A stretch of 9,752 bases of DNA. Source: Xanthobacteraceae bacterium. Lineage in GTDB: Bacteria > Pseudomonadota > Alphaproteobacteria > Rhizobiales > Xanthobacteraceae. The position numbers were made by a program, and so were the translations under genes. The stretch lies in the NCBI GenBank assembly GCA_030037105.1, contig JASHRY010000096.1, positions 1 to 9,752 on the forward strand. The letters are read 5' to 3'. How positions within the stretch are numbered: position 1 is the stretch's first letter; each line of letters opens with the position of its first letter. The notes under the pieces were generated by a model that saw only the letters and a list, made by a program, of their open reading frames with translations, was not told the DNA's origin and searched no databases. Positions 1 to 6,894 of this stretch are shown piece after piece.

Positions 1-749
1 GCCTGCAGGACATAGGCGCGCTCGTGGTCGTAAAAGCGGCGCACGACGACGTGGCTGCCCTTGTCGAGCCGCAAGCGCCGCCGCGGCGGCTGCCGCAACA
101 CCGACTCGAGCACCGTTTCCGCCCAGGGGCCGGCGGCGTTGACCAGGACCCGCGCGGTCACCACGTCGCGCTGGCCGCGCGCGTTGAGGATGAGCCGCCA
201 GACCGCGGCGCGTTCGCCGCGCACGCAACGCGTGCGGGTGCGGATCGTAGCGCCGCGCTCGGCGGCGTCGACCGCGTTGAGCACGACGAGCCGTGCGTCG
301 TCGGCACAACAGTCGGAATATTCGTAGGCGTGTTGGTAATGGGGCCGCAGCGGCTGCCCGGCCTCGTCGCTGATGAGATCGAGCGCGCGCGTCGGCGGCA
401 GTATCTGGCGGCGGCCGATCCAATCGTAGAGGAGGAGGCCGAGCCGCACCAGCACCGGCGAGCGCCGCGCGGCCTCGAGCGGCAACACGAAACGCAGCGG
501 CCGGATCAGGTGCGGCGCCGCCCGCAACAGCACCTCGCGTTCCCGCAGCGACGCGCGCACGAGCCGCAAGGCGCCATGCTCCAAATAGCGCAGCCCGCCA
601 TGGATAAGCTTCGAGGACGCCGACGATGCGCCGGAAGCGAGGTCGTTCTGCTCGACGAGCACGACCTTGAGGCCGCGCCCGGCGGCATCGCGGGCGATGC
701 CCGCGCCATTGATGCCGCCGCCGATGATGGCGAGATCGAAGTCGGCCAC
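1..749 (-). CDS. glpD: Aerobic glycerol-3-phosphate dehydrogenase, N-terminal part (runs off the left edge)
   Basis: FAD-dependent, membrane-associated enzyme that oxidises sn-glycerol 3-phosphate to dihydroxyacetone phosphate and passes electrons to quinone. 249 codons are visible; the C-terminal half lies outside. The reverse-strand translation begins VADFDLAIIGGGINGAG, a dinucleotide-binding GxGxxG motif at residues 10-15 with the acidic end of the second strand at E33. It continues with the family signature SSKLIHGGLRYLE at residues 45-57, then EYSDC..DDARLV, VNAAGPWAE and LDKGSHVVV, all closely matching what is remembered of E. coli GlpD. The start is GTG at 749, preceded by AGGGAGA; no ATG fits better. 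It is divergent from the SDR gene with 106 bases between the two starts. Family assignment is firm; anaerobic GlpA is less likely because the visible segments follow GlpD. Confidence 0.95.
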   Translation of the reverse strand, partial: MADFDLAIIGGGINGAGIARDAAGRGLKVVLVEQNDLASGASSASSKLIHGGLRYLEHGALRLVRASLREREVLLRAAPHLIRPLRFVLPLEAARRSPVLVRLGLLLYDWIGRRQILPPTRALDLISDEAGQPLRPHYQHAYEYSDCCADDARLVVLNAVDAAERGATIRTRTRCVRGERAAVWRLILNARGQRDVVTARVLVNAAGPWAETVLESVLRQPPRRRLRLDKGSHVVVRRFYDHERAYVLQ

Positions 750-753
750 TGAT

Positions 754-760
754 TCTCCCT
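754..760 (-). promoter_or_regulatory. Ribosome binding site that fixes the GTG start of glpD
   Basis: On the minus strand AGGGAGA lies 4 bases before GTG at 749. It is the only good Shine-Dalgarno match near the start of the conserved protein and supports the non-ATG start. Confidence 0.6.
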
Positions 761-855
761 TCGTTGCAGGATATCAAATCCCGTCGGCTCCGCCGCCGCG
801 GGCCCGCCTTGCTTCCGCTCCCGGATCGGCGATGATGTCGCCGGAGGCCCGCGCC

Positions 856-1560
856 ATGGATTTCCATGATCGCCGCGTTGTGATCACCGGCGGAGCCGGC
901 ACACTCGGCACCGCCGTCGTGGACGCGCTCCTCGCCGCCGGCGCGCTATGCCACGTCCCCTGCCTCGACGAAGCGGAGGCTGAGCGCTTTCGCCTGCGCG
1001 GCCACGAGCGGGTCAAGCTCGCCGTCACCGGCAGTCTTGCCGACGAGACTGCCGTCGGGCGACTCTACCAAGGAATCGCGCCATTGTGGGCGTCGATCCA
1101 CATTGCCGGCGGCTTTGCCGCGGCGGCGCTGCGCGAAACGAGCCTGGCGACGCTGCGCCGGCAGCTCGATATGAATGTCGTGAGCTGCGCCCTGTGCTGC
1201 CGCGCCGCAGTCAACGCCATGATCGGCGGCGCCGGTAAAGGCGGCCGCATCGTCAATGTCGCCGCCCGCGCGGCGCTCGAATGGCGAAGCGGCGCCGGCA
1301 TGGTCGCCTATACCGCCAGCAAAGCGGCAGTCGCCGCGCTCAGCGTCGCGCTCGCCGAAGAGGTCGCCAAGGACGGCATCCTGGTCAATGCGGTCGCTCC
1401 TTCGATCATGGACACGCCGGCCAATCGCCATGCCATGCCCAAAGCCGATTACGCTCTCTGGCCCAAGGTCGAGGAGGTCGCCGCGACCATCCTGTTCCTC
1501 GCCTCGCCGGAGAACCGTGTCACTCGCGGCGCCGTGGTGCCGGTTTATGGAAAATCATAA
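856..1560 (+). CDS. Short-chain dehydrogenase/reductase (SDR) family protein
   Basis: Predicted cytoplasmic NAD(P)-dependent Rossmann-fold oxidoreductase of 234 aa, a normal length for classical SDRs; the substrate cannot be told. Visible motifs are the cofactor loop TGGAGTLG at residues 11-18, the structural Asn in LDMNVV (N107), and Tyr-Lys of the active site in AYTASK (Y152, K156), followed by NAVAPSIMDTPANR, the usual cofactor-closing segment. Two signature positions are unusual: the NNAG motif reads HIAGG (82-86), and the catalytic Ser expected about 13-15 residues before Tyr is in a VNVAARAAL stretch with Ala at the expected place. The open frame reaches back to 667, but that extension overlaps glpD; ATG 856 has GGAGG at 843-847, 8 bases upstream, so that start was chosen. 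It is divergent from glpD; a shared role is not evident. Confidence 0.88.
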   Translation: MDFHDRRVVITGGAGTLGTAVVDALLAAGALCHVPCLDEAEAERFRLRGHERVKLAVTGSLADETAVGRLYQGIAPLWASIHIAGGFAAAALRETSLATLRRQLDMNVVSCALCCRAAVNAMIGGAGKGGRIVNVAARAALEWRSGAGMVAYTASKAAVAALSVALAEEVAKDGILVNAVAPSIMDTPANRHAMPKADYALWPKVEEVAATILFLASPENRVTRGAVVPVYGKS

Positions 1561-1685
1561 GCATTTCTAATATGCATATAAGTTTTTCGAGCAACACGCT
1601 GCCCCGCGCAGTCACAGACTTGCGGGACCCCTTCACCCGCGATCCTTCGCTCGCGCGCGGATGGCGACCTCCCAGCCGGTAGCCA

Positions 1686-1771
1686 GTAGCCCGCATGAAC
1701 GCAGCGACATGCGGGGAGAAGCGATCCGGCTGACGCGAAATCCCGGATTTCGCTTCGCTCATCTGGGCTAC
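1686..1771. repeat. REP-like imperfect palindrome (two 30-base arms)
   Basis: The left arm at 1686-1715 starts GTAGCCCGCATGA. The right arm at 1742-1771, reverse complemented, starts GTAGCCCAGATGA. The arms match at 24 of 30 positions around a 26-base spacer. The arm pattern, GTAGCCC-g-ATGAGCGnAGCGAnATnCGGG, is of a type widespread between genes of Bradyrhizobium and relatives (recalled, not searched). Transcribed, it would form a long stem. Confidence 0.7.
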
Positions 1772-1952
1772 TACCGAGCTCCTCGGGGACCGGTCATAGT
1801 GCCGGCTGGTCGGTGACCCGGAGCCGCCCGGGGGCGGCGGGCAAGGCCGCGCGCGGGCACCGCACCCGCTCCGCGTTCAGGTGTGCCTCGAGAACACGTC
1901 CCTGCGAGCGGGTTCGTCTCCGTATCCGATCCCGTGACCGATGTCACCGGTT

Positions 1953-1985
1953 CCCACCCCCGATCAAGTCCGGGGCGGGCTTTTT
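1953..1985 (+). terminator. Terminator-like hairpin with a T run
   Basis: CCCACCCC (1953-1960) can pair with GGGGCGGG (1972-1979) with one mismatch; a shorter alternative is CCCCG/CGGGG. The stem is followed by C and five T (1981-1985) on the plus strand. It would stop plus-strand transcripts coming from the SDR side, although it lies nearly 400 bases beyond that stop codon. It sits 12 bases past the VOC stop on the other strand, where no T run follows the stem. Confidence 0.35.
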
Positions 1986-1997
1986 CCGGATCATGCT

Positions 1998-2411
1998 CTA
2001 ATACCCCGGCCACAGGCCGGGCGTGGCCAGTTCGATGAGATGTCCGTCGGGATCGCGGAAATAGATGCTCACGCCGCCGCGCGGCCATGTGGTGCGGCCT
2101 TCGATGGCGACGCGCGCTTGCAACAAACGCTCCTCCCACAGCGCCAGCTCGTCCGCCGCGATCGAGAAGGCGATGTGCGCCGGCCCGTTGCCGTCGTGCG
2201 GCGGGATCGTGCCGCCGGGGAGATGCACCGTCTCGAGCGAGTGACCGCGCAGGAATAGAAGGAGGACGCCGCGGCCGCCGACGTCATAGGCGCATAGCCG
2301 CTGATCGCGATAGATGCTGTTGAGCCCGAGCGCCTGCTCGTAGAACGGGCAGGCGCGCTCAAAGGCCTCGACATAGAGCACCGTTTCCAAGACGCCGAGC
2401 AAATTGGGCAT
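1998..2411 (-). CDS. VOC superfamily protein (glyoxalase/bleomycin resistance/dioxygenase fold)
   Basis: Small cytoplasmic metal-dependent protein of 137 aa, a typical length for a single VOC domain that dimerises to build its metal sites. The first beta-alpha-beta-beta-beta module is residues 5-55 (VLETVLYVEAFERACPFYEQALGL). The second is about 77-131, with His79 in AHIAFSI and Glu127 in the closing FRDPDGHLIELATPG; these are likely metal ligands, and E9 sits where the first-module ligand normally is. Substrate specificity (glyoxalase, fosfomycin resistance-like, extradiol dioxygenase-like) cannot be decided. It lies 139 bases downstream of malonyl-CoA decarboxylase on the same strand; a palindrome between them makes co-transcription uncertain. 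The Shine-Dalgarno before ATG 2411 is weak. Confidence 0.85.
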   Translation of the reverse strand: MPNLLGVLETVLYVEAFERACPFYEQALGLNSIYRDQRLCAYDVGGRGVLLLFLRGHSLETVHLPGGTIPPHDGNGPAHIAFSIAADELALWEERLLQARVAIEGRTTWPRGGVSIYFRDPDGHLIELATPGLWPGY

Positions 2412-2505
2412 AGGAGAAACCCGCCGCCATATGATGAGCCACGTTCCGTCACTCCGCGGCGCCCGGCGGCGTGAGCCGCGAAGGGCGACCGCCGCGACCT
2501 TCGCC

Positions 2506-2543
2506 CATCCGGCAAGGCCGCGTTGCGCGCGCCGCGCCGGATG
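2506..2543 (-). repeat. Palindrome downstream of malonyl-CoA decarboxylase
   Basis: CATCCGGC (2506-2513) and GCCGGATG (2536-2543) are perfect inverted arms with a 22-base GC-rich loop, starting 7 bases after the decarboxylase stop codon. It resembles rhizobial intergenic repeats containing GCCGGATGACGG and may stabilise or end the transcript. No T run follows on the minus strand, so it is not a classical intrinsic terminator. Confidence 0.5.
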
Positions 2544-2550
2544 ACGGCAA

Positions 2551-3921
2551 TCAGCTCGCGACCGGCACGACCTCGCGGGTGGGAACGCGCACGAGCCGGC
2601 TCACGGCGCCGGCAGCGACGACGGCGCGTTGCTGCGCATAGGTCTCGTGGTTCTGCTCGATGTAATCGAGATCGTAGAGGTAATTGACCATGAGGCCGTG
2701 CGATTGTTGCAGCGCCCGCTCGGAGGTGTCGGCGGGCCAATCGAGCCGTTCGAGCCGCGCGCCATTGCCGAGATGGAACCGCGCGACGGCGTCGAGCGGC
2801 CATCCCCGATCGTTGCGCACGCGCAGAAAATACCAGGCCGCGGCCCGCAACAGCGGCTCGCGGATCGTTTCGATCAGCTCCGGCTTGAGCCACCACTGCG
2901 CGCGGTCGAGCGCGCCGAGCGCGGCGCGGTCATCCGCATCGAGCGCAAGCGAGGCTCCGTTCGCGCGCTCCTCGTCGAGCCATTCGGCAAAATTCGGCGC
3001 CGGCGAGAGAGTGACGAAGGAACTGATGCGCGGCATCTCGCGCGAGACCTCTTCCACCACCTGCTTGATGAGGAAATGACCGAAGGACACGCCGACGAGA
3101 CCGCGCTGACAATTGGTGATCGAATAGAACACCGCCGTGGTCGCGCGCTCCGGCTCGACCACTTCGCGCTTGTCGGACAGGATCGGCGCGATCGCCGTCG
3201 GGATGCCGCGGGTGAGCGCCACTTCGACGAAGATCAACGGATCGTCGACCAGCCGCGGATGGAAGAAGGCATAGCAGCGGCGGTCGGGCAGGTCGATGCG
3301 CCGGCGCAGATCGTTCCAATCGCGAATCTGGTGCACCGCTTCGTAGCGGATGATCTTTTCCAGGATCAGAGCCGGCGTCGACCAATCGATGCGACGCAGC
3401 ACCAGGAAGCCGCGGTTGAACCAGGACGAGAACAGATGGACGAAGTCGTTGTCGACGACGCCGAGATCGTTGCGGTGATCCATGGCAGCGAGGAGCTGCT
3501 CGCGCATGCGCACCAGCGCGGCGGTGCCGCCGGGGGCGAGATTGAGCCGGCGGAACAGTTCCAGCCGCCGCGGCTCGCTGGCGCGATGCAGCTCCGCCGC
3601 GCTCCGGTCGGACGGCGATTGCCGCCAAGCCGCGATCGCGGCATCGATGCGCGCGCGATCGTGGCCGAAGGTGGTCGCCAGCGCCTCGAAGAAGGCGATG
3701 CGCGGCCCGATCGTCAAGTCCGCATAGCCGGCGAGAACCTCATTGGCGAGGGCAACGCCGGACGCCTCGCCGCGGCCCGACAGCAGCGCCTCGCAAAGCT
3801 CGACGAGATCGGTCGAGCGCTGGCCGGCCGGCGCGCGGCGCTCGCGCAGGATCAATGCGCGGCCGCGCTCGGCAATGCTCTGCAACATCTCGCTGAAGAA
3901 CGACGTGTTCACTGCGACCAT
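2551..3921 (-). CDS. matA: Malonyl-CoA decarboxylase
   Basis: Decarboxylates malonyl-CoA to acetyl-CoA and CO2; in rhizobia the MatA type serves malonate use. The protein has 456 aa, the size expected for the bacterial enzyme without a mitochondrial leader. The N-terminal helical domain spans about residues 1-180 and ends in SSWFNRGFLVLRRIDWSTPA. The C-terminal acetyltransferase-like catalytic domain contains CYAFFHPRLVDDPLIFVEVAL (the family Glu, E233, lies in FVEVAL), FYSITNCQRGL (Ser267, corresponding to the catalytic Ser of human MLYCD) and RFHLGNGARLERLDW (His383, the catalytic His). All catalytic residues are intact. It is divergent from a class III CoA-transferase with 157 bases between starts; no matB synthetase is visible in the window. 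ATG 3921 has no strong Shine-Dalgarno; GTG 3912 is an alternative start. Confidence 0.95.
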   Translation of the reverse strand: MVAVNTSFFSEMLQSIAERGRALILRERRAPAGQRSTDLVELCEALLSGRGEASGVALANEVLAGYADLTIGPRIAFFEALATTFGHDRARIDAAIAAWRQSPSDRSAAELHRASEPRRLELFRRLNLAPGGTAALVRMREQLLAAMDHRNDLGVVDNDFVHLFSSWFNRGFLVLRRIDWSTPALILEKIIRYEAVHQIRDWNDLRRRIDLPDRRCYAFFHPRLVDDPLIFVEVALTRGIPTAIAPILSDKREVVEPERATTAVFYSITNCQRGLVGVSFGHFLIKQVVEEVSREMPRISSFVTLSPAPNFAEWLDEERANGASLALDADDRAALGALDRAQWWLKPELIETIREPLLRAAAWYFLRVRNDRGWPLDAVARFHLGNGARLERLDWPADTSERALQQSHGLMVNYLYDLDYIEQNHETYAQQRAVVAAGAVSRLVRVPTREVVPVAS

Positions 3922-3999
3922 CCAATCCGCTCACCCGCTAGCACAAATGAGCTAATGATCTCCGACGGCGATGACAAGCTGGCGAATGCAAGACCGGTA

Positions 4000-4021
4000 G
4001 ACAAATTGGCGCCGCTTTGTC
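4000..4021. promoter_or_regulatory. 22-bp dyad in the matA / CoA-transferase divergent region, candidate operator
   Basis: GACAAA (4000-4005) and TTTGTC (4016-4021) are perfect inverted arms, and exactly at their centre is the self-complementary GGCGCC (4008-4013); 18 of the 22 positions are symmetric. It is 57 bases before the CoA-transferase ATG and 78 before the decarboxylase ATG, the right place to control both genes. The regulator is unknown; rhizobial malonate genes are controlled by a GntR-type protein (MatR), but this sequence is not recognised as its site. Confidence 0.4.
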
Positions 4022-4078
4022 AGTTAACGCCGGGGTGGCAGCCGCGGCGGCGGCGCATTGCATAAAGGATTTTAGTCC

Positions 4079-5251
4079 ATGCCGGGTCCATTGGCCGGTC
4101 TGCGCGTGCTGGAGCTCGCCCGCATCCTGGCGGGCCCGTGGGCCGGCCAAATCCTCGCTGATCTTGGCGCCGACGTGGTCAAGGTCGAGCGCAAGGGCGC
4201 CGGCGACGATACCCGCTGCTGGGGGCCGCCCTTCGTGCCGGCCGCCGACGGCGGCCATCTCGGCGCCGCCTATTTTCACGGCGCCAACCGCGGCAAGCGC
4301 TCGATCGCGCTCGACTTCGACAGCGAGGAGGGGCGGCGCATTGCCCGGAAGCTCGCGGCCCGCGCCGACGTCGTGCTGGAGAATTTCAAGGTCGGCGGCC
4401 TCGCCAAGTTCGGCCTCGATTACCAGAGCCTCGCCCGCGACAATCCGCGGCTCGTCTATTGCTCGGTGACCGGTTTCGGCCAGACCGGCCCCTATGCCGC
4501 GCGAGCAGGCTACGATCTCATGGCCCAGGGCATGGGCGGCTTCATGGACCTCACCGGCCAGCCCGACGGCGAGCCGCTGCGCGCCGGCGTGCCGGTCTCC
4601 GATCTTTTCACCGGCGTCTATGCGGTGGTCGGCATCCTCGCGGCCCTGGCGCGGCGGGAGAAGACCGGCCGCGGCGGCCATGTCGATGCCGCGCTCGTCG
4701 ATTCGACCGTCGGCGTGCTCGCCAACCAGGCGCTCAATTATCTCGTTTCCGGCAAGGTCCCGCACCGCATGGGCAATGCGCATCCGAACATCACGCCCTA
4801 CCAGGTTTTTCCGGTCGCCGACGGCCACATCATCATCGCCAGCGCCAACGACAATCAATTCGCCAAGCTGTGCGGCGTTCTGGGCGCGCCCGCGCTCGCC
4901 AAGGAGCCGGCTTATCACGACAATGCCGCGCGGCTCGCGCACCGCGCCGAACTGGTCGAGCGCATCTGCGCGCTGACGGCGCGCATGACGCGCGCCGAAC
5001 TCCTGCAAAAACTCGAAGCCGTCGGCGTTCCCGCCGGGCCGATCAACGATCTCGCCCAGGTCTTCTCCGACCCGCAGGTGATCCACCGCGGCATGCGGAT
5101 CGAACCGCCAAGTGCGGCAGCGAAGGGCGGCAAGATTCCCGGCGTGCGCACGCCGATCGTGCTCGACGGCGCGCCGATGGCGAGCGACCGCCCCTCCCCA
5201 CGGCTCGGCGAGCACACCGCGGAAATTCTGCGCGAGATCGGGGAGGGATAG
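4079..5251 (+). CDS. CaiB/BaiF family (class III) CoA-transferase, SUGCT-like
   Basis: Moves CoA from an acyl-CoA donor such as succinyl-CoA to a carboxylic acid through an aspartyl-CoA thioester. It has 390 aa, the usual family length. Visible family features are LAGLRVLELARILAGPWAGQ (residues 5-24), DLGADVVKVERKGAGDDTR (28-46), ANRGKRSIALD, VYCSVTGFGQTGPYA and catalytic Asp175 in AGVPVSDLFTGVYAV; it ends LGEHTAEILREIG. The GAGDDTRxWGPPF block and overall order resemble human SUGCT, a succinyl-CoA:glutarate CoA-transferase, so a dicarboxylate acceptor is plausible (inference). Its position opposite malonyl-CoA decarboxylase makes malonate a candidate acceptor. The start is supported by AAGGA at 4065-4069, 9 bases before ATG. 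A longer open frame (3938-5674) on the other strand is a GC-rich shadow. Confidence 0.92.
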   Translation: MPGPLAGLRVLELARILAGPWAGQILADLGADVVKVERKGAGDDTRCWGPPFVPAADGGHLGAAYFHGANRGKRSIALDFDSEEGRRIARKLAARADVVLENFKVGGLAKFGLDYQSLARDNPRLVYCSVTGFGQTGPYAARAGYDLMAQGMGGFMDLTGQPDGEPLRAGVPVSDLFTGVYAVVGILAALARREKTGRGGHVDAALVDSTVGVLANQALNYLVSGKVPHRMGNAHPNITPYQVFPVADGHIIIASANDNQFAKLCGVLGAPALAKEPAYHDNAARLAHRAELVERICALTARMTRAELLQKLEAVGVPAGPINDLAQVFSDPQVIHRGMRIEPPSAAAKGGKIPGVRTPIVLDGAPMASDRPSPRLGEHTAEILREIGEG

Positions 5252-5252
5252 A

Positions 5253-5396
5253 GCGCGTCCAGGAAAAGTGGGAACCGGTTCTCCGTCCGGACGCGCGACA
5301 ATACAAAAGCGTAGAGCGGGATGACGATTCGAAGATAAATCATCCTGCTCTAACGCATCGGTTGACGGATCGTCCGCCTTCGCCTTCGCGGACGAT
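5253..5396. repeat. Three tandem palindromes (rhizobial-type intergenic repeat cluster)
   Basis: Hairpin 1: GCGCGTCC (5253-5260) with GGACGCGC (5289-5296), enclosing AGGAAAAGTGGGAACCGGTT, a core familiar from Bradyrhizobium-type repeats (recalled). Hairpin 2: TAGAGCGGGATGA (5312-5324) with TCATCCTGCTCTA (5340-5352), one G:U pair. Hairpin 3: ATCGTCCGC (5369-5377) with GCGGACGAT (5388-5396), perfect, with a 10-base loop. The cluster begins immediately after the CoA-transferase stop codon and could end or protect that transcript. Confidence 0.75.
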
Positions 5397-5428
5397 GAGA
5401 GGCGTGGATTACTGTTCAATGTCATTGG

Positions 5429-5695
5429 TGTAAGGTCGCTTTCGCCAAGCGGTATGATCGCAAGACGCCGATGTCGGCGGCGGGCCCGCTCAACGAGCGG
5501 GCGCCGCCGTTGTCGGAGCAGCACGAGGAAGCTGCCGCGCCTGCTGACCAACCGCGGCAGCGAGTTCCGCGGCAACCGGGAACGACACGAATACGAGCTT
5601 ACCTTGCGGTCGATGACCTCGATCACTCGCGCACCAAGAGCCCGCAGATCAACGGTATCTGTGAGCGCTTCCACAAGACCGCGCTCAACGAGTTC
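5429..5695 (+). pseudogene. Decayed IS481/IS3-like transposase fragment
   Basis: Only part of an integrase-core (DDE) transposase survives, spread over two frames. Frame A reads CKVAFAKRYDRKTPMSAAGPL from 5429. The reading shifts near 5519 to frame B with LPRLLTNRGSEFRGNRERHEYEL, then near 5600 back to frame A with YLAVDDLDHSRTKSPQ and NGICERFHKTALNEF, ending about 5695. These match the typical order LTDRGTEF ... SPQTNGICERFHKT of IS481-type elements. The second catalytic Asp is changed to Asn (codon 5550-5552), while the Glu in CERFHKT is kept. Both ends are missing and at least two frameshifts are present, so it cannot be active. After 5695 the frame continues to 5815 without family resemblance. 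No terminal inverted repeats were identified. Confidence 0.82.
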
Positions 5696-5820
5696 ATCGT
5701 GTCGCGTGCTGGCGGCTCACGATTCGAAGTTTCGCCGATGGGCTTCCTGATATGTCAAACTTCTGCCGCCTCCCCGGCAGTGCCGTGGAAACTCCCGTTT
5801 TGGCTGAGGACGTGACTCAT

Positions 5821-6894
5821 TCACGCGGGCTTGTCGGTGGCAACTTGCGGGTTAGAGGCATCCTCGGGATCTGCCGTCTTGTTGCCAGGCCTCATTGACG
5901 GAGAACCGGCTGTTTCTTCGATGAAAGTGACCGGTTCATGCGGCGCTCGATCGACATTCAGCCGAAATATGTCGAATCGATTATAATAGCCGACGACATC
6001 GTGGAATTGCTTTGGCTCTATGCAACGTGCGGTGTCCACTTCGGCGTAGGCGATGCCTTCATGCTCGTCGAGGATTGCGCTAATTACCTTGCCAGTCGGA
6101 TCCATAATCATAGTTACGGCGCGTGGTGAGTTCTCCAGCGTGTCCAGCGCTGTCTTATCGAGTTGTCCGAGCGCGTCGCGCAATGTTCCGTCGACATGCC
6201 CGGAAGCGACCACATTGAAAACTTTGGCCTCGAAGGCATGGCTGGCAGCACGGATTTCGATAGCATGACGTAAATTATAGCCTCCGGCCTCGCTTGCGGG
6301 CCTGGTTGGCCAGATCGGCGGATAAGAGGACACGTGCACTTGCTCGCCTTGTGCCATCAAGGCGAAGCGTGCCAGCGGATTGGTATTTTCGCCGCAAATC
6401 AGCATGCCAAGCCGCCCGACCTCGGTCTCGATCACGCGTAAACCGCGCCCGTCGCCGTTCGCCCAAGCGAGCTTCTCATAGAACGTTGGAACGAGCTTGC
6501 GATGGTGATTAATGATCGACCCATCAGAGCCGATCAGGATGTTAGAATTCCAAAGGCAGCCGACGCTCGCGCACGTACCTTCGGTAATGCCAATGGAGAC
6601 AATCACCTGGTGCCGGCGCGCCGCCATCCGCACTTTCGCGAGTTCCGGTCCATCAAGACGCAGCGATTGCGAGGCAAATCTCACGAAAAAGTCATGTGAC
6701 AAAATTGGTGCCTGTAATGCGGTCCAGATTGGGAAGCCAGGAATGAAGGATTCTGGAAACGCAATGAGCGAAGCACCGTGGCGTGCTGCCTCATCAATCA
6801 TGTCGCCGGCCTTGTCGGCAGTCTTTGCGGCATCGATAAAAAACGACGCCGCGTGACAAGCGGCGGCCTTAAAGCGCGGATATGATCTAGGCAT
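5821..6894 (-). CDS. Nitrilase (carbon-nitrogen hydrolase superfamily)
   Basis: Cytoplasmic enzyme expected to hydrolyse an organic nitrile to the carboxylic acid and ammonia. It has 357 aa, typical of branch 1 nitrilases. The catalytic triad is visible: Glu48 in AFPESFIPGFP, Lys133 in HRKLVPTFYEK and Cys167 in MLICGENTNPLARFAL; the auxiliary Glu140 is in YEKLAW. The C-terminal region GYYNRFDIFRLNVDR (302-316) fits the HYxRxD-F-L segment of nitrilases, followed by a polar tail of about 35 residues, probably disordered. Cys is followed by Gly instead of the Trp of plant and many bacterial enzymes. Cyanide hydratase or another branch of the superfamily is possible; the substrate cannot be read. 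ATG 6894 has GAGG 7 bases upstream. The LysR gene lies upstream on the same strand, 298 bases away. Confidence 0.9.
   Translation of the reverse strand: MPRSYPRFKAAACHAASFFIDAAKTADKAGDMIDEAARHGASLIAFPESFIPGFPIWTALQAPILSHDFFVRFASQSLRLDGPELAKVRMAARRHQVIVSIGITEGTCASVGCLWNSNILIGSDGSIINHHRKLVPTFYEKLAWANGDGRGLRVIETEVGRLGMLICGENTNPLARFALMAQGEQVHVSSYPPIWPTRPASEAGGYNLRHAIEIRAASHAFEAKVFNVVASGHVDGTLRDALGQLDKTALDTLENSPRAVTMIMDPTGKVISAILDEHEGIAYAEVDTARCIEPKQFHDVVGYYNRFDIFRLNVDRAPHEPVTFIEETAGSPSMRPGNKTADPEDASNPQVATDKPA

Larger units (their letters stand above)
1561..1997. other. Non-coding gap between the SDR and VOC genes, rich in palindromes
   Basis: No convincing gene is seen. Just after the SDR stop there is an AT-rich patch with the palindrome ATATGCATAT (1570-1579). 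A REP-like inverted repeat follows (1686-1771), then a GC hairpin GCCGCC-CGGG-GGCGGC (1823-1838), a small dyad GTGAC-CGAT-GTCAC (about 1934-1947), and a terminator-like hairpin (1953-1985). Read on the minus strand, 1996-1979 gives GAGCATGATCCGGAAAAA, which resembles one arm of an intergenic repeat common in Bradyrhizobium-type genomes (from memory). Open frames here have no recognisable protein features. Confidence 0.6.

Noticed and set aside
24..752. 242-codon open frame on the plus strand
   Set aside because: Antisense to glpD, whose translation matches the family throughout.
667..855. N-terminal extension of the SDR
   Set aside because: It overlaps glpD and adds 63 residues of low-complexity sequence; the internal ATG 856 has a good ribosome site and begins the Rossmann fold as expected.
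1905..1935. GGGTTCGTCTCC resembling a tRNA T-arm
   Set aside because: The flanking bases do not form the T-stem, the conserved A of the loop is missing, and no acceptor or anticodon stems surround it.
1771..2139. 122-codon minus-strand open frame in the SDR-VOC gap
   Set aside because: It overlaps the VOC gene in another frame and is Arg/Pro-rich without family features.
2629..4065. 478-codon open frame on the plus strand opposite malonyl-CoA decarboxylase
   Set aside because: Shadow of a confidently identified gene; composition dominated by Arg, Glu and Ala without motifs.
3938..5674. 578-codon open frame on the minus strand opposite the CoA-transferase
   Set aside because: It is antisense to a clearly recognised enzyme, is Arg/Ala/Gly-rich with no family features, and arises from the high GC content that removes stop codons.
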